From NCBI GenBank assembly GCA_964483805.1, contig CAZADH010000042.1, positions 1 through 28,206 on the forward strand: a stretch of 28,206 nt of DNA, written 5' to 3'. Shown here in pieces: positions 16,407 to 23,112 of the stretch (position 1 is the first letter of the stretch; each line of letters begins with the position of its first letter). The position numbers and the translations under genes are program-made. The DNA is from CAZADH01 sp964483805. GTDB lineage: Bacteria > Muiribacteriota > Ozemobacteria > Ozemobacterales > Ozemobacteraceae. The notes under the pieces are model-generated. The model worked only from the letters and a program-made list of their open reading frames with translations, was not told where the DNA came from and made no database searches.

Positions 16407-16415
16407 GATGCCGGC
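16399..16415. promoter_or_regulatory. dyad overlapping the S24 promoter -35, candidate operator
   Basis: GCCGGC (16399-16404), five bases, then GCCGGC (16410-16415). Each arm is itself palindromic. The dyad covers the -35 hexamer. The position would suit repression. The sequence is GC-rich and could be chance. Confidence 0.3.
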
Positions 16416-16474
16416 GAAGAAAAAGATGGCCACGCCTGCGCCCTCTGTTTATGCGGCTTCGCTCGAGCGTCCGG

Positions 16475-17356
16475 TCAATCGTCGTCACTGCTGCCGTTGC
16501 GGTTTGTTGCCCGCTCGTTCGGCTCGACGCTGCGGGCCGGGCGCGCGTTGGCGGGTTGTCTGCGCATGGCGTGGGGCAGATACTCACCGTAGCGGATCTG
16601 ACAACGGCACAATTCGGCAATGTCGAGAGCCATCTGCACGACGTGTTCGGTTCCCGAAAACTTCGGACTCGCGGTGGTGCCTGCCGAAAACTCCCGAACC
16701 GTGAAGGTTTCCGGGCGATTGGGCAGACACAGACCGACGCGAAGATAGATGGTCGTGGTTCCCTTGTGGGTCACCAGGCGCTCACTGACGGAGACTGCTT
16801 CGACCCGGTCGAGGCGACACACCGGGTGCTCGGTCGAATGGAATAAATACTCTGTATGCTGCATCACCGCGCCGCGCTCGCCGTCGACGACCAAGTAGTC
16901 GTTGGTGAACAGCAGTTGCACGGCACCTATGGCCGCCAATACCACGCCGGCAACCACGAAGCTCGGAAAGAAGTAGTGGTTCGGGATGGCGTTGTGCCCG
17001 TACAGCCAGAGCAGGCGGGCCGCCATGCCGAACACTCCGACGACGATGCCACCGACGATGATCTGCAAGATGATGTGGCGGGCGCGCAGGCTTGCCGCGG
17101 CAAAGAACCCGGCCAACGTGCCGAAGAACAGCCACGCCTTGATCTCGGAATGAAGAGGATTGCCGTGGCGATACCGCTTGGGTTCACACCCATACGTACC
17201 CATGAAACACAGTCCGAGCCCGATCAACAGCAACCAATGGTAGTTACTCTCGCGGGCCGAGTCGTCGTCGAATTTGATGCAGTCAGGTCGCCCGTCGATG
17301 ACCCAGGGATGGTCGGCATCATGCACCAGTCGGGGTCGGATGTCGCGGTCGCTCAT
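16475..17356 (-). CDS. hypothetical four-helix membrane protein
   Basis: A 293-residue protein with a hydrophilic N-terminus (about 40 residues), four hydrophobic helices between about residues 42 and 165 (LLLIGLGLCFMGTYG, a second after EIKAWLFFG, then IILQIIVGGIVVGVF and VVAGVVLAAIGAV), then a soluble C-terminal domain with beta-like segments (DYLVVDGERGAVMQHTEYLF). That domain may resemble a PH-like or lipid-facing domain, but I do not recognise a family. The C-terminal 30 residues are Arg/Asn/Ser-rich and look disordered. The start at 17356 is preferred over the upstream in-frame 17431, which overlaps the promoter region. GAGGGG sits too close to the ATG for normal use, and a TTGCAC-N18-TACGAT promoter ends 7 bases before it, so the mRNA may be leaderless. 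It diverges from the ABC ATPase gene. Confidence 0.7.
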   Translation of the reverse strand: MSDRDIRPRLVHDADHPWVIDGRPDCIKFDDDSARESNYHWLLLIGLGLCFMGTYGCEPKRYRHGNPLHSEIKAWLFFGTLAGFFAAASLRARHIILQIIVGGIVVGVFGMAARLLWLYGHNAIPNHYFFPSFVVAGVVLAAIGAVQLLFTNDYLVVDGERGAVMQHTEYLFHSTEHPVCRLDRVEAVSVSERLVTHKGTTTIYLRVGLCLPNRPETFTVREFSAGTTASPKFSGTEHVVQMALDIAELCRCQIRYGEYLPHAMRRQPANARPARSVEPNERATNRNGSSDDD

Positions 17357-17363
17357 GCCCCTC

Positions 17364-17393
17364 ATCGTAATGCGTGGGGGTGCAGTTGTGCAA
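17364..17393 (-). promoter_or_regulatory. candidate promoter of the four-helix membrane protein gene
   Basis: On the minus strand, a -35 TTGCAC (17393-17388), an 18-base spacer and a -10 TACGAT (17369-17364). The ATG at 17356 follows after 7 bases. A dyad AGTTG-TG-CAACT (17384-17395) overlaps the -35. It lies back to back with the ABC-transporter promoter. Confidence 0.4.
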
Positions 17394-17402
17394 CTCCGCG
17401 TA

Positions 17403-17431
17403 TTGACACGTTGGCGGCCCCGGCCTACCAT
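17403..17431 (+). promoter_or_regulatory. promoter of the ABC exporter operon
   Basis: A perfect -35 TTGACA (17403-17408), 17 bases, and a -10 TACCAT (17426-17431). The ATG at 17440 begins 8 bases after the -10, and no SD sequence precedes it. The transcript is expected to start at or next to the ATG. Confidence 0.65.
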
Positions 17432-17439
17432 GTGCCGTC

Positions 17440-18270
17440 ATGAATGATTGTGCCGCAGCCCCCGGGCCCCTGTTGGCCGTCGAGGGGCTGCAAAAAATCT
17501 ACCAGAGCCGGGGCCGCGAGCCGTTCACGGCCGTGCGCGGCATTGGTTTCTCGGTCGCGGCCGGCGAGTGCTTTGGCCTGCTCGGTCCCAATGGCGCCGG
17601 CAAGTCGACCTCGATGATGTGCATCACCGGCTTCTATCCGGCCACTGCGGGCCGCGTGCTCATCTGTGGCATCGACGTGCACGCCGAACCCAAAGCCGCG
17701 CGCATGCAGTTGGGCGTCTGCCCGCAGGATGAAACGCTCGACAGCGACTTTTCGGTGTTCGACCAGATGGTGCGGTATGCGTCGTTCTTCGGCATCGATC
17801 GACAGGAGGGCGAGAAGCGGGCGCACGCTCTGCTCGTCCAGTTCGATCTGCTCGACAAACGCGACGAAGCGGTCGAAGCGCTGTCCGGCGGCATGCGGCG
17901 GCGTTTGCAAGTGGCGCGCGCGCTGATCTCCGATCCCTGTGTCCTCATCCTCGATGAGCCGACGGCGGGTCTCGACCCCGAGGCGCGGCGGGTGCTGTGG
18001 GAGGTCATCGTCGGCTGCCGGACCCGGGGCGTGGCGGTGTTGTTGTCAACACATTATATGGACGAAGCCGAGCGCCTTTGCGACCGCGTCGCCATCATGC
18101 ACCACGGCTTGATTCTCGACTGCGCGCCGCCGGCCGAGCTGATCCGCAAGCATATCGGTACCGCGATGGTCACCGAGGAGTTGCGGCCCGGGGTGTCGTG
18201 GCAACGGCCCCCCAATCTCGAAGACGTGTTCCTGCGCTTGGCCGGCACCCGCCTCGAGGACGACGCATGA
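17440..18270 (+). CDS. ABC exporter ATP-binding subunit, NodI/DrrA type
   Basis: A 276-residue ATPase of the ABC-2 export class. Walker A GPNGAGKST is at 49-57, the Q-loop Gln at 96 (VCPQDE), the signature LSGGM at 148-152, Walker B LILDEP ending at Glu173, the D-loop GLDPE, and the H-loop His205 in LLSTHYMDEAE. The C-terminal tail of about 60 residues ends NLEDVFLRLAGTRL, usual for the NodI/DrrA family. It pairs with the permease at 18398-19201 to pump a lipid, glycan or drug outward; the cargo is unknown. The start has no SD but sits 8 bases after a consensus promoter, suggesting leaderless translation. The stop overlaps the ATG of a 44-codon ORF in an ATGA. Confidence 0.94.
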   Translation: MNDCAAAPGPLLAVEGLQKIYQSRGREPFTAVRGIGFSVAAGECFGLLGPNGAGKSTSMMCITGFYPATAGRVLICGIDVHAEPKAARMQLGVCPQDETLDSDFSVFDQMVRYASFFGIDRQEGEKRAHALLVQFDLLDKRDEAVEALSGGMRRRLQVARALISDPCVLILDEPTAGLDPEARRVLWEVIVGCRTRGVAVLLSTHYMDEAERLCDRVAIMHHGLILDCAPPAELIRKHIGTAMVTEELRPGVSWQRPPNLEDVFLRLAGTRLEDDA

Positions 18271-18401
18271 GACCGCGAATGAAGCGGCTTCTGAGCCTGT
18301 GCCTCGCCAGATCGGGTTGTCGAATCGAGATCGTTTTCGGCCGAGTGAGCCGATCGGGTCTGGGGTCTCCCGCTCCCGCTTGGGTGAGGTCTTGCCCATG
18401 A
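18267..18401 (+). CDS. 44-codon ORF bridging the two ABC-transporter genes
   Basis: Between the ATPase and permease genes one frame runs exactly from stop to start. Its ATG overlaps the ATPase TGA (ATGA 18267-18270), and its TGA overlaps the permease ATG (ATGA 18398-18401). It encodes 44 residues, basic and with three Cys plus a final CP, and no recognised family. Its role may be only to carry ribosomes from one gene to the next; it may also be chance. The DNA inside contains short inverted repeats such as TCGGC-N7-GCCGA near 18341-18357. Confidence 0.28.
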   Translation: MRPRMKRLLSLCLARSGCRIEIVFGRVSRSGLGSPAPAWVRSCP

Positions 18402-19201
18402 ACCCACCGCAAGTGCCCGTCGTGCATGCACCGCCCGCCTCGTGGTGGGGCATTCGCTGCGTCTGGTTGCGCTACTTCGATGTTTTCAAGAAGAACCTGA
18501 TCTTCAGCATGGTCACGACCATCGTCGAACCGCTGCTGTATCTGGCGTCGTTTGGCCTGGGGCTCGGTGCAATCATCAATACATTGTGTGTCGATGGCGT
18601 CACCCTGACCTATCGGCAGTTCGTCTTCGCCGGCATCCTTGGGCAGACCGTCCTGTTTCAAGCCTTCTTCGAGGCGGCGTATGGGGGTTTCGTGCGCATG
18701 TATTACCAGCGCATCTTTCAGGCCATGGCCATGACGCCGATCACCCTCGCCGAGGTCTTGTGGGGCGAGTTGCTGTGGGACGCCAGCAAAGCGACTTTTT
18801 CGGCGGCCGCCGTTCTGTCGATTGGGGTCATCAGTGGTGATTTCCGCTTCTGGGGTGCCGTGGTGATGCTGCCGATCGCCTTTGTCGTGGCCTTGATTTT
18901 CGCCTCGATCGGCATGCTCTGCGCCGCCAAGTCGGAGTCGATCGATCAGTTGTCGTACCCGCAGTTCCTTTTCATCTTTCCGATGTTCCTGTTCTGTGCC
19001 GTGTTCTATCCGCTCGACAACCTGCCCGGCTGGATGCAGTCGATCGCCTGGTTTCTGCCGCTCACCGCCCTGGTTTCACTTACCCGCACCCTGACGCTGG
19101 GCCTGCCGTTTGTGCCGTTTGCGGCCCTGGTGTTGCTCGTGTGGCTTGCCGTGTTGCTCGTCGTTGCGCGCGGTGCCATGCGGTCACGGCTGGTGAAGTA
19201 G
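18398..19201 (+). CDS. ABC-2 type exporter permease, NodJ type
   Basis: A 267-residue membrane subunit with six predicted helices between about residues 35 and 260. The conserved middle segment with AMAMTPITLAEVLWGELLW and the segment LSYPQFLFIFPMFLFCAVFYPLDNLP are typical of NodJ/DrrB-like permeases. The soluble N-terminus is about 30 residues and proline-rich. The start at 18398 has GAGG about 9 bases upstream; an in-frame GTG at 18299 is possible but adds residues unlike the family. It works with the ATPase 128 bases upstream. The cargo is unknown. Confidence 0.92.
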   Translation: MNPPQVPVVHAPPASWWGIRCVWLRYFDVFKKNLIFSMVTTIVEPLLYLASFGLGLGAIINTLCVDGVTLTYRQFVFAGILGQTVLFQAFFEAAYGGFVRMYYQRIFQAMAMTPITLAEVLWGELLWDASKATFSAAAVLSIGVISGDFRFWGAVVMLPIAFVVALIFASIGMLCAAKSESIDQLSYPQFLFIFPMFLFCAVFYPLDNLPGWMQSIAWFLPLTALVSLTRTLTLGLPFVPFAALVLLVWLAVLLVVARGAMRSRLVK

Positions 19202-19266
19202 CCCGTCCCGAAACGGGTGATGTGCGCGACAACGACACCCCTCGCGTGTTTTCTTGCACTTTTTTT
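19202..19266 (+). terminator. probable terminator of the ABC exporter operon
   Basis: Directly after the permease stop is CCCGT-N6-ACGGG (19202-19217). A second stem, CGCGA/TCGCG (19225-19229 and 19242-19246), follows, with an outer GTGC/GCAC (19222-19225 and 19256-19259) ending at a run of seven T (19260-19266). The stems are short, so partial read-through into recA is possible. Confidence 0.4.
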
Positions 19267-19320
19267 CCCCGCGGTGCCGCAGCGAAGAATGTTGGGGGTG
19301 AAATCGGCAATTCAGATCCA

Positions 19321-19379
19321 GTGTTGGTTGGCGTCGCGTTGTCACCGGTGCGTGCCTGTGATAAGGTAAGCGCCAACAC
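19321..19379. repeat. inverted repeat flanking the recA promoter
   Basis: GTGTTGG (19321-19327) and CCAACAC (19373-19379) are perfect 7-bp arms 45 bases apart, one on each side of the recA promoter. An overlapping second left copy, GTTGGCG (19327-19333), also pairs with CGCCAAC (19371-19377). It could be a paired operator. It does not match any LexA box I know. Confidence 0.35.
19339..19367 (+). promoter_or_regulatory. candidate recA promoter
   Basis: A -35 TTGTCA (19339-19344), 17 bases, and a -10 TAAGGT (19362-19367). Predicted start is near 19374, giving a leader of about 108 bases before the recA ATG. A GCCGG-TAT-CCGGC dyad (19384-19396) follows just after the start. Confidence 0.5.
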
Positions 19380-19481
19380 GATTGCCGGTATCCGGCGCGG
19401 TCGTGCGGTCTGACGGCCCACCGTGAATACCCGGAAGCGCTGTGTAGTAAACATCGAAAACGTTGCGAAGGAGGCTTTACC

Positions 19482-20570
19482 ATGTCAGATCCGAAAGCTA
19501 TGCAAGAGAAACAGAAGGCGCTCGATACCGCTGTGGCGGCGATCGAGAAACAGTTCGGCCGTGGCGCCATCATGCGCCTGGGCGACACCACCCACATGAA
19601 TGTGCAGGCGATCCCGACCGGATCGCTCTCGCTCGATCATGCGCTCGGCGTCGGCGGTTTGCCCCGCGGTCGTATCATCGAAGTGTTCGGCCCCGAGTCC
19701 TCCGGCAAAACCACCGTGGCGTTGCACGTCGTTGCCGAAGCCCAGCGGGCTGGCGGTCAGGCCGCGTTTATCGACGTCGAGCATGCACTCGACCCGATCT
19801 ACGCCAAGAACCTCGGCGTCGACACCGAGAACCTGCTCATTTCGCAGCCGTCGGGCGGCGAGGAGGCGCTCGAGATCGCCGACATGTTGATCCGCAGCAA
19901 TGCCATCGATGTCATCGTCATCGACTCGGTCGCGGCGCTCACCAGCAAAGCCGAAATGGAAGGCGACATGGGCGACAGCACTGTTGGCATGCAGGCGCGC
20001 ATGATGTCGCAGGCGATGCGCAAGCTCACTCCCGCGGTCAGCAAATCCCGCGCGGTGTGCATCTTCATCAATCAGGTGCGCGAGAAGATCGGCATCATGT
20101 TCGGCAATCCCGAAGTGACGCCGGGAGGCCGCGCGCTGAAGTTCTTCTCGACCGTCCGCATGGAAGTCCGTGCCCGCAAGGGTGAGAAGACCGGCGAGAA
20201 AGATGCCGAGGAACAGAAGTCGAACATCGTCACCGTCAAGATCGTGAAGAACAAAGTGGCGCCGCCGTTCCGCAAGGCCCAGTTCGAAATGGTTTTTGGC
20301 AAGGGCATCTGCAAAGAGGGTGAGATCCTCGATCTCGCCGATGAAGCCAAGATCGTGCAGCGGTCAGGGGCCTGGTATTCCTACAACGATACCCGCATGG
20401 GCCAGGGCCGCGAGAATGCCAAAGAGTTTCTGGCGCAGAATCCCGATGTCCTGGGCGAGATTGCCGGCAAGTTGCGCACCAAACTCGGTATGGCCAACGC
20501 AACCCCGGAGGTCGCCAGCGAAGAACAACCGGCTCCTGAAAAGGCGCGCAGCGCGGGAAAGGGTAAGTGA
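19482..20570 (+). CDS. recA: RecA recombinase
   Basis: A 362-residue ATP-dependent strand-exchange protein and SOS co-protease (E. coli RecA has 353). Walker A is GPESSGKT at 70-77. The family signatures AFIDVEHALDP, IVIDSVAALTSKAE (Walker B and loop L1 start), INQVREKIG and the loop L2 region with TPGGRALKFF are all present. The final 30 residues are a variable tail ending in basic residues rather than the usual acidic run. The start has a strong AAGGAGG 8 bases upstream. No recX follows; instead an rfbB-type gene begins 3 bases after the stop, and the two end at one strong terminator. With the S24 autopeptidase upstream it could form an SOS-like response, but I cannot find a shared LexA-type operator. 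Confidence 0.98.
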   Translation: MSDPKAMQEKQKALDTAVAAIEKQFGRGAIMRLGDTTHMNVQAIPTGSLSLDHALGVGGLPRGRIIEVFGPESSGKTTVALHVVAEAQRAGGQAAFIDVEHALDPIYAKNLGVDTENLLISQPSGGEEALEIADMLIRSNAIDVIVIDSVAALTSKAEMEGDMGDSTVGMQARMMSQAMRKLTPAVSKSRAVCIFINQVREKIGIMFGNPEVTPGGRALKFFSTVRMEVRARKGEKTGEKDAEEQKSNIVTVKIVKNKVAPPFRKAQFEMVFGKGICKEGEILDLADEAKIVQRSGAWYSYNDTRMGQGRENAKEFLAQNPDVLGEIAGKLRTKLGMANATPEVASEEQPAPEKARSAGKGK

Positions 20571-20573
20571 GTC

Positions 20574-21695
20574 ATGGCTGAAAAGAAGATCCTCGTCACC
20601 GGTGGTTGTGGGTTCATCGGCACCAATTTGGTCCGCCATCTGGTGGCGGCCTATCCCAACTACCAGATCATCAACCTCGATGCGTTGACCTACGCCGGTC
20701 GCCGTGAGAATACGGCCGACCTCGAGAAGCTCCCCAACTACCGCTTCGTTCGCGGTCGGATCGAGGAACGTGGCCTGGTCAACGAGTTGATGAGCGGGGT
20801 CGAGGTCGTCTTCCACCTGGCGGCCGAGTCGCATGTCGATCGCAGCATCGAAGATGCTGGCGTGTTTGTGCGCACCAACATCGAGGGCACGTTGAGTCTG
20901 CTCGAAGCGGCGAAGAACCACAATGTTTCGCGGTTCATCCACGTCTCGACCGATGAAGTGTACGGCAGTCTGGGGGCGACCGGGCGTTTCACCGAAGAGT
21001 CACCCATCCGACCCTCGAGCCCGTATTCGGCCAGCAAAGCCGGCAGCGATCTGTTGGCCCTCAGCTACCACCACACCCACGGGGTTCCTGTTGTCGTTAC
21101 CCGGTGCAGCAACAACTACGGGCCGTATCAGTTCCCCGAGAAGATGCTGCCGTTGTTCATCACCAACCTGCTCGAGGACATTGCCGTACCGGTGTACGGC
21201 GACGGCATGAACGTGCGCGACTGGATCCACGTCCACGATCACTGTCGCGCGCTCGTGACCGTCTGGCAGCGGGGCGTGGCCGGCGAGGTCTACAACATCG
21301 GCTCCGACAACGAGTGGACAAACATCGATCTCACCCACGAGTTGCTCAAACTGATGAAGCGCAGCGAGACCATGCTGCGATACGTTAAAGATCGCGCCGG
21401 TCACGATCGCCGCTACGCCATCGACAACAGCAAGATCTCCGGTCGCCTCGGCTGGAAGCCCGAGACCGAGTTCGGCAAGGGCCTGAAAGAGACGATCCAG
21501 TGGTACCGCGAGCACGATGCCTGGTGGCGCGCGATCAAACTCAACAACCCCGAGTACCGTGCCTTCTGTCAGCGGCTCTACGGCCACACCATGGATGCGA
21601 AGACCGGTGTGATCGAAAAACCGGTGAAGTCGGCGCCACTGACCGGCACCGTTTCTGCCGATGACGGCGTGGCCGAATCGCAGGGGCACAGTTGA
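20574..21695 (+). CDS. rfbB: dTDP-glucose 4,6-dehydratase
   Basis: A 373-residue short-chain dehydrogenase/reductase of the RmlB type, which converts dTDP-glucose to dTDP-4-keto-6-deoxyglucose, the second step to dTDP-rhamnose and other deoxysugars. It has the NAD-binding GGCGFIG at 10-16, the catalytic triad region STDEVYG with Thr126, Asp127 and Glu128, and YSASK with Tyr151 and Lys155. The RmlB-typical TRCSNNYGPYQFPEK is present. The C-terminus is about 30 residues longer than typical and low in complexity. rfbA, rfbC and rfbD are not in the window. It is translated from the recA transcript (3-base gap, only a weak purine-rich ribosome site). A closely related NDP-sugar dehydratase cannot be excluded. 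Confidence 0.93.
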   Translation: MAEKKILVTGGCGFIGTNLVRHLVAAYPNYQIINLDALTYAGRRENTADLEKLPNYRFVRGRIEERGLVNELMSGVEVVFHLAAESHVDRSIEDAGVFVRTNIEGTLSLLEAAKNHNVSRFIHVSTDEVYGSLGATGRFTEESPIRPSSPYSASKAGSDLLALSYHHTHGVPVVVTRCSNNYGPYQFPEKMLPLFITNLLEDIAVPVYGDGMNVRDWIHVHDHCRALVTVWQRGVAGEVYNIGSDNEWTNIDLTHELLKLMKRSETMLRYVKDRAGHDRRYAIDNSKISGRLGWKPETEFGKGLKETIQWYREHDAWWRAIKLNNPEYRAFCQRLYGHTMDAKTGVIEKPVKSAPLTGTVSADDGVAESQGHS

Positions 21696-21713
21696 GCGAC
21701 GCGCGTTCGTAGC

Positions 21714-21726
21714 AATACTTCGTATT
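21714..21726. repeat. AT-rich dyad before the recA-rfbB terminator
   Basis: AATAC-TTC-GTATT forms perfect 5-bp arms 9 bases before the terminator stem, an AT-rich island in GC-rich DNA. A similar dyad lies at 5043-5056. No function is known. Confidence 0.3.
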
Positions 21727-21734
21727 TCAATCGG

Positions 21735-21761
21735 GCCCGGCCGTCTCGGCCGGGCTTTTTT
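21735..21761 (+). terminator. strong rho-independent terminator of recA-rfbB
   Basis: A perfect 9-bp stem, GCCCGGCCG (21735-21743) with CGGCCGGGC (21747-21755), has a 3-base TCT loop and is followed by six T (21756-21761). It lies 40 bases after the rfbB stop. From here to the glycosyltransferase stop at 21942 no gene is seen. Confidence 0.92.
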
Positions 21762-21878
21762 GTCGGTGCGCTCGGCAGTGCGCACTTCCTTCCCGATCCC
21801 GGTGACTTGCGGCTGGTTCAGTCGCGCCGTTTGTCCTGACCCCGGCGTCACCTCGAGAGGCCCGCAGCAATAGACGCC

Positions 21879-21901
21879 TCCGCACGGGTTGCGGGTGCGG
21901 A
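21879..21901 (-). terminator. hairpin downstream of the glycosyltransferase gene
   Basis: TCCGCAC (21879-21885) pairs with GTGCGGA (21895-21901) about 40 bases beyond the glycosyltransferase stop. There is no T-run on the minus strand, so it is a weak candidate for the end of the def-fmt-glycosyltransferase transcript. Confidence 0.3.
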
Positions 21902-21941
21902 AGGGCAGGGGATTGTCGTGGTGGGGCCGATTCCCCGCTGA

Positions 21942-23078
21942 TCAGGTGTTGGCAGCCAGGTCGGGCAGGAGTTCGCGGTACAGTTGCAGGTGCGCGGCAA
22001 CGATCGCGGCCTGGCCAAATTGGTCTTCGGCGCGCCGGCGGCTGGCGTCGCCGAAGCGGTGGCGCAGCCCCGCGTCACCGATCAGTCGATCGAGGGCGGC
22101 GGCCAGGGCGGTGCTGTTGCGCGGTTCGACGAGCAGGCCGTTGCGTCCTTCACTCACCGTCTCGCGACAACCGACGGCGGTGGTGGTGACCACCGGCAAG
22201 CCGCTCGCCAGCGCTTCGAGCGTCGATACCGGCAACCCCTCGCGATACGAGGGCAGGCAATAGATGTCGCTCTCAGCCAAAAGAGCCGGAATGTCCTCGC
22301 GGTAGCCCAGCAACTCGACCGACGACGAGGTGCTCGCCCGTTGCTGTATTGACGAATGCAATACACCTGGGTTGCCCGAATCGTCGTCGCCGACCAGAAG
22401 AAACCTCACGCGGTCGCCCCATTTGCGCTGGAGAGTCGCGGCAGCGGCCAGATACTCGCGCACGCCCTTGTCATGGATCAGGCGGGCCACCATGATCACC
22501 GTGCAGCGCGAGCGCCCGTGGCGAACCACCGGCCGGAACCGCGCAAGATCGACCCCGGACCCGTGAATCAGCCTGGCCTTGCCGGACCCGATCAGGTGGT
22601 GCTCGCGAAAATGCGCGCGGTCGTCGGGATTCTGGAAGACCACGCGGTCGGCTCGCCGCAACGTGAGACGGTACAGGTGGTCGAGCAAGGTCGGCAGTGC
22701 CTTGCCGTTGCCGCCGCAGTAGACCGACCCCAGGCCGGTCACCGAGCAGACGACGGGCGTGCGCAGACGCGTGCGCATGACCATGCAGGTGTAGATGTTG
22801 GGTTTGGCCATGAAGGCGTGCACCAGATCGGGACGGTTGTCGGTGACGATCATCGCCAGTTGCCGCATGGCGCTCAGATCGTGCCAGGGATTGAGCCCCC
22901 AGCGGTCGAGATCGTATTTACGATGTATGATTCCCGCGGCGGCCAGCCGGTCTTCGTGTCGGCCGGGCGGAGATGCGGCGACGACGTCGTGTCCGGCGGC
23001 GCGCAATGCCCGCATGACCGGCAGGCGAAAGTTGGCCAGGGACTCAGTCGAGTTGGTGACGAACAGGAACCGGCTCAT
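21942..23078 (-). CDS. glycosyltransferase family 4
   Basis: A 378-residue retaining GT-B glycosyltransferase. The N-terminal acceptor domain begins with a beta strand (SRFLFVTNS) and the acceptor-loop segment NFRLPVMRALRAAGHDV. The C-terminal nucleotide-sugar domain carries the E-x7-E motif at Glu280-Glu288 (EGLPVSTLE), followed by ALASGLPVV. It probably adds a sugar to a lipid-linked or capsular glycan at the inner face of the membrane; donor and acceptor are unknown. It lies 34 bases after fmt, so it is likely the last gene of a def-fmt transcript. There is no clear SD: an 11-base-period tandem repeat (GCGACAGGCC twice) occupies the site where one should be. Confidence 0.92.
   Translation of the reverse strand: MSRFLFVTNSTESLANFRLPVMRALRAAGHDVVAASPPGRHEDRLAAAGIIHRKYDLDRWGLNPWHDLSAMRQLAMIVTDNRPDLVHAFMAKPNIYTCMVMRTRLRTPVVCSVTGLGSVYCGGNGKALPTLLDHLYRLTLRRADRVVFQNPDDRAHFREHHLIGSGKARLIHGSGVDLARFRPVVRHGRSRCTVIMVARLIHDKGVREYLAAAATLQRKWGDRVRFLLVGDDDSGNPGVLHSSIQQRASTSSSVELLGYREDIPALLAESDIYCLPSYREGLPVSTLEALASGLPVVTTTAVGCRETVSEGRNGLLVEPRNSTALAAALDRLIGDAGLRHRFGDASRRRAEDQFGQAAIVAAHLQLYRELLPDLAANT
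22345..22365. repeat. AT-rich perfect inverted repeat inside the glycosyltransferase gene
   Basis: TGTATTG (22345-22351), seven bases, then CAATACA (22359-22365). It encodes V-L-H-S-S-I-Q on the minus strand. Both arms are copies of the heptamer that recurs through the window. Confidence 0.4.
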
Positions 23079-23099
23079 GCGACAGGCCCGCGACAGGCC
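23079..23099. repeat. short tandem repeat at the glycosyltransferase start
   Basis: GCGACAGGCC occurs at 23079-23088 and again at 23090-23099 (period 11), directly upstream of the glycosyltransferase ATG on the minus strand. It replaces any recognisable Shine-Dalgarno sequence. Confidence 0.5.
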
Positions 23100-23112
23100 G
23101 CTGTAAAGAGGC

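Noticed and set aside
16296..16433. N-terminal extension of the S24 protein to a start at 16433
   Set aside because: That start lies upstream of the well-placed promoter at 16378-16406 and has no SD, while 16295 has AAGGAG; the extension also lacks a helix-turn-helix.
19202..19481. A classical LexA box upstream of recA
   Set aside because: I looked for CTGT-N8-ACAG, GAAC-N4-GTTC and GTTC-N7-GTTC types; the closest string (around AACGTT at 19459-19464) pairs over only six bases.
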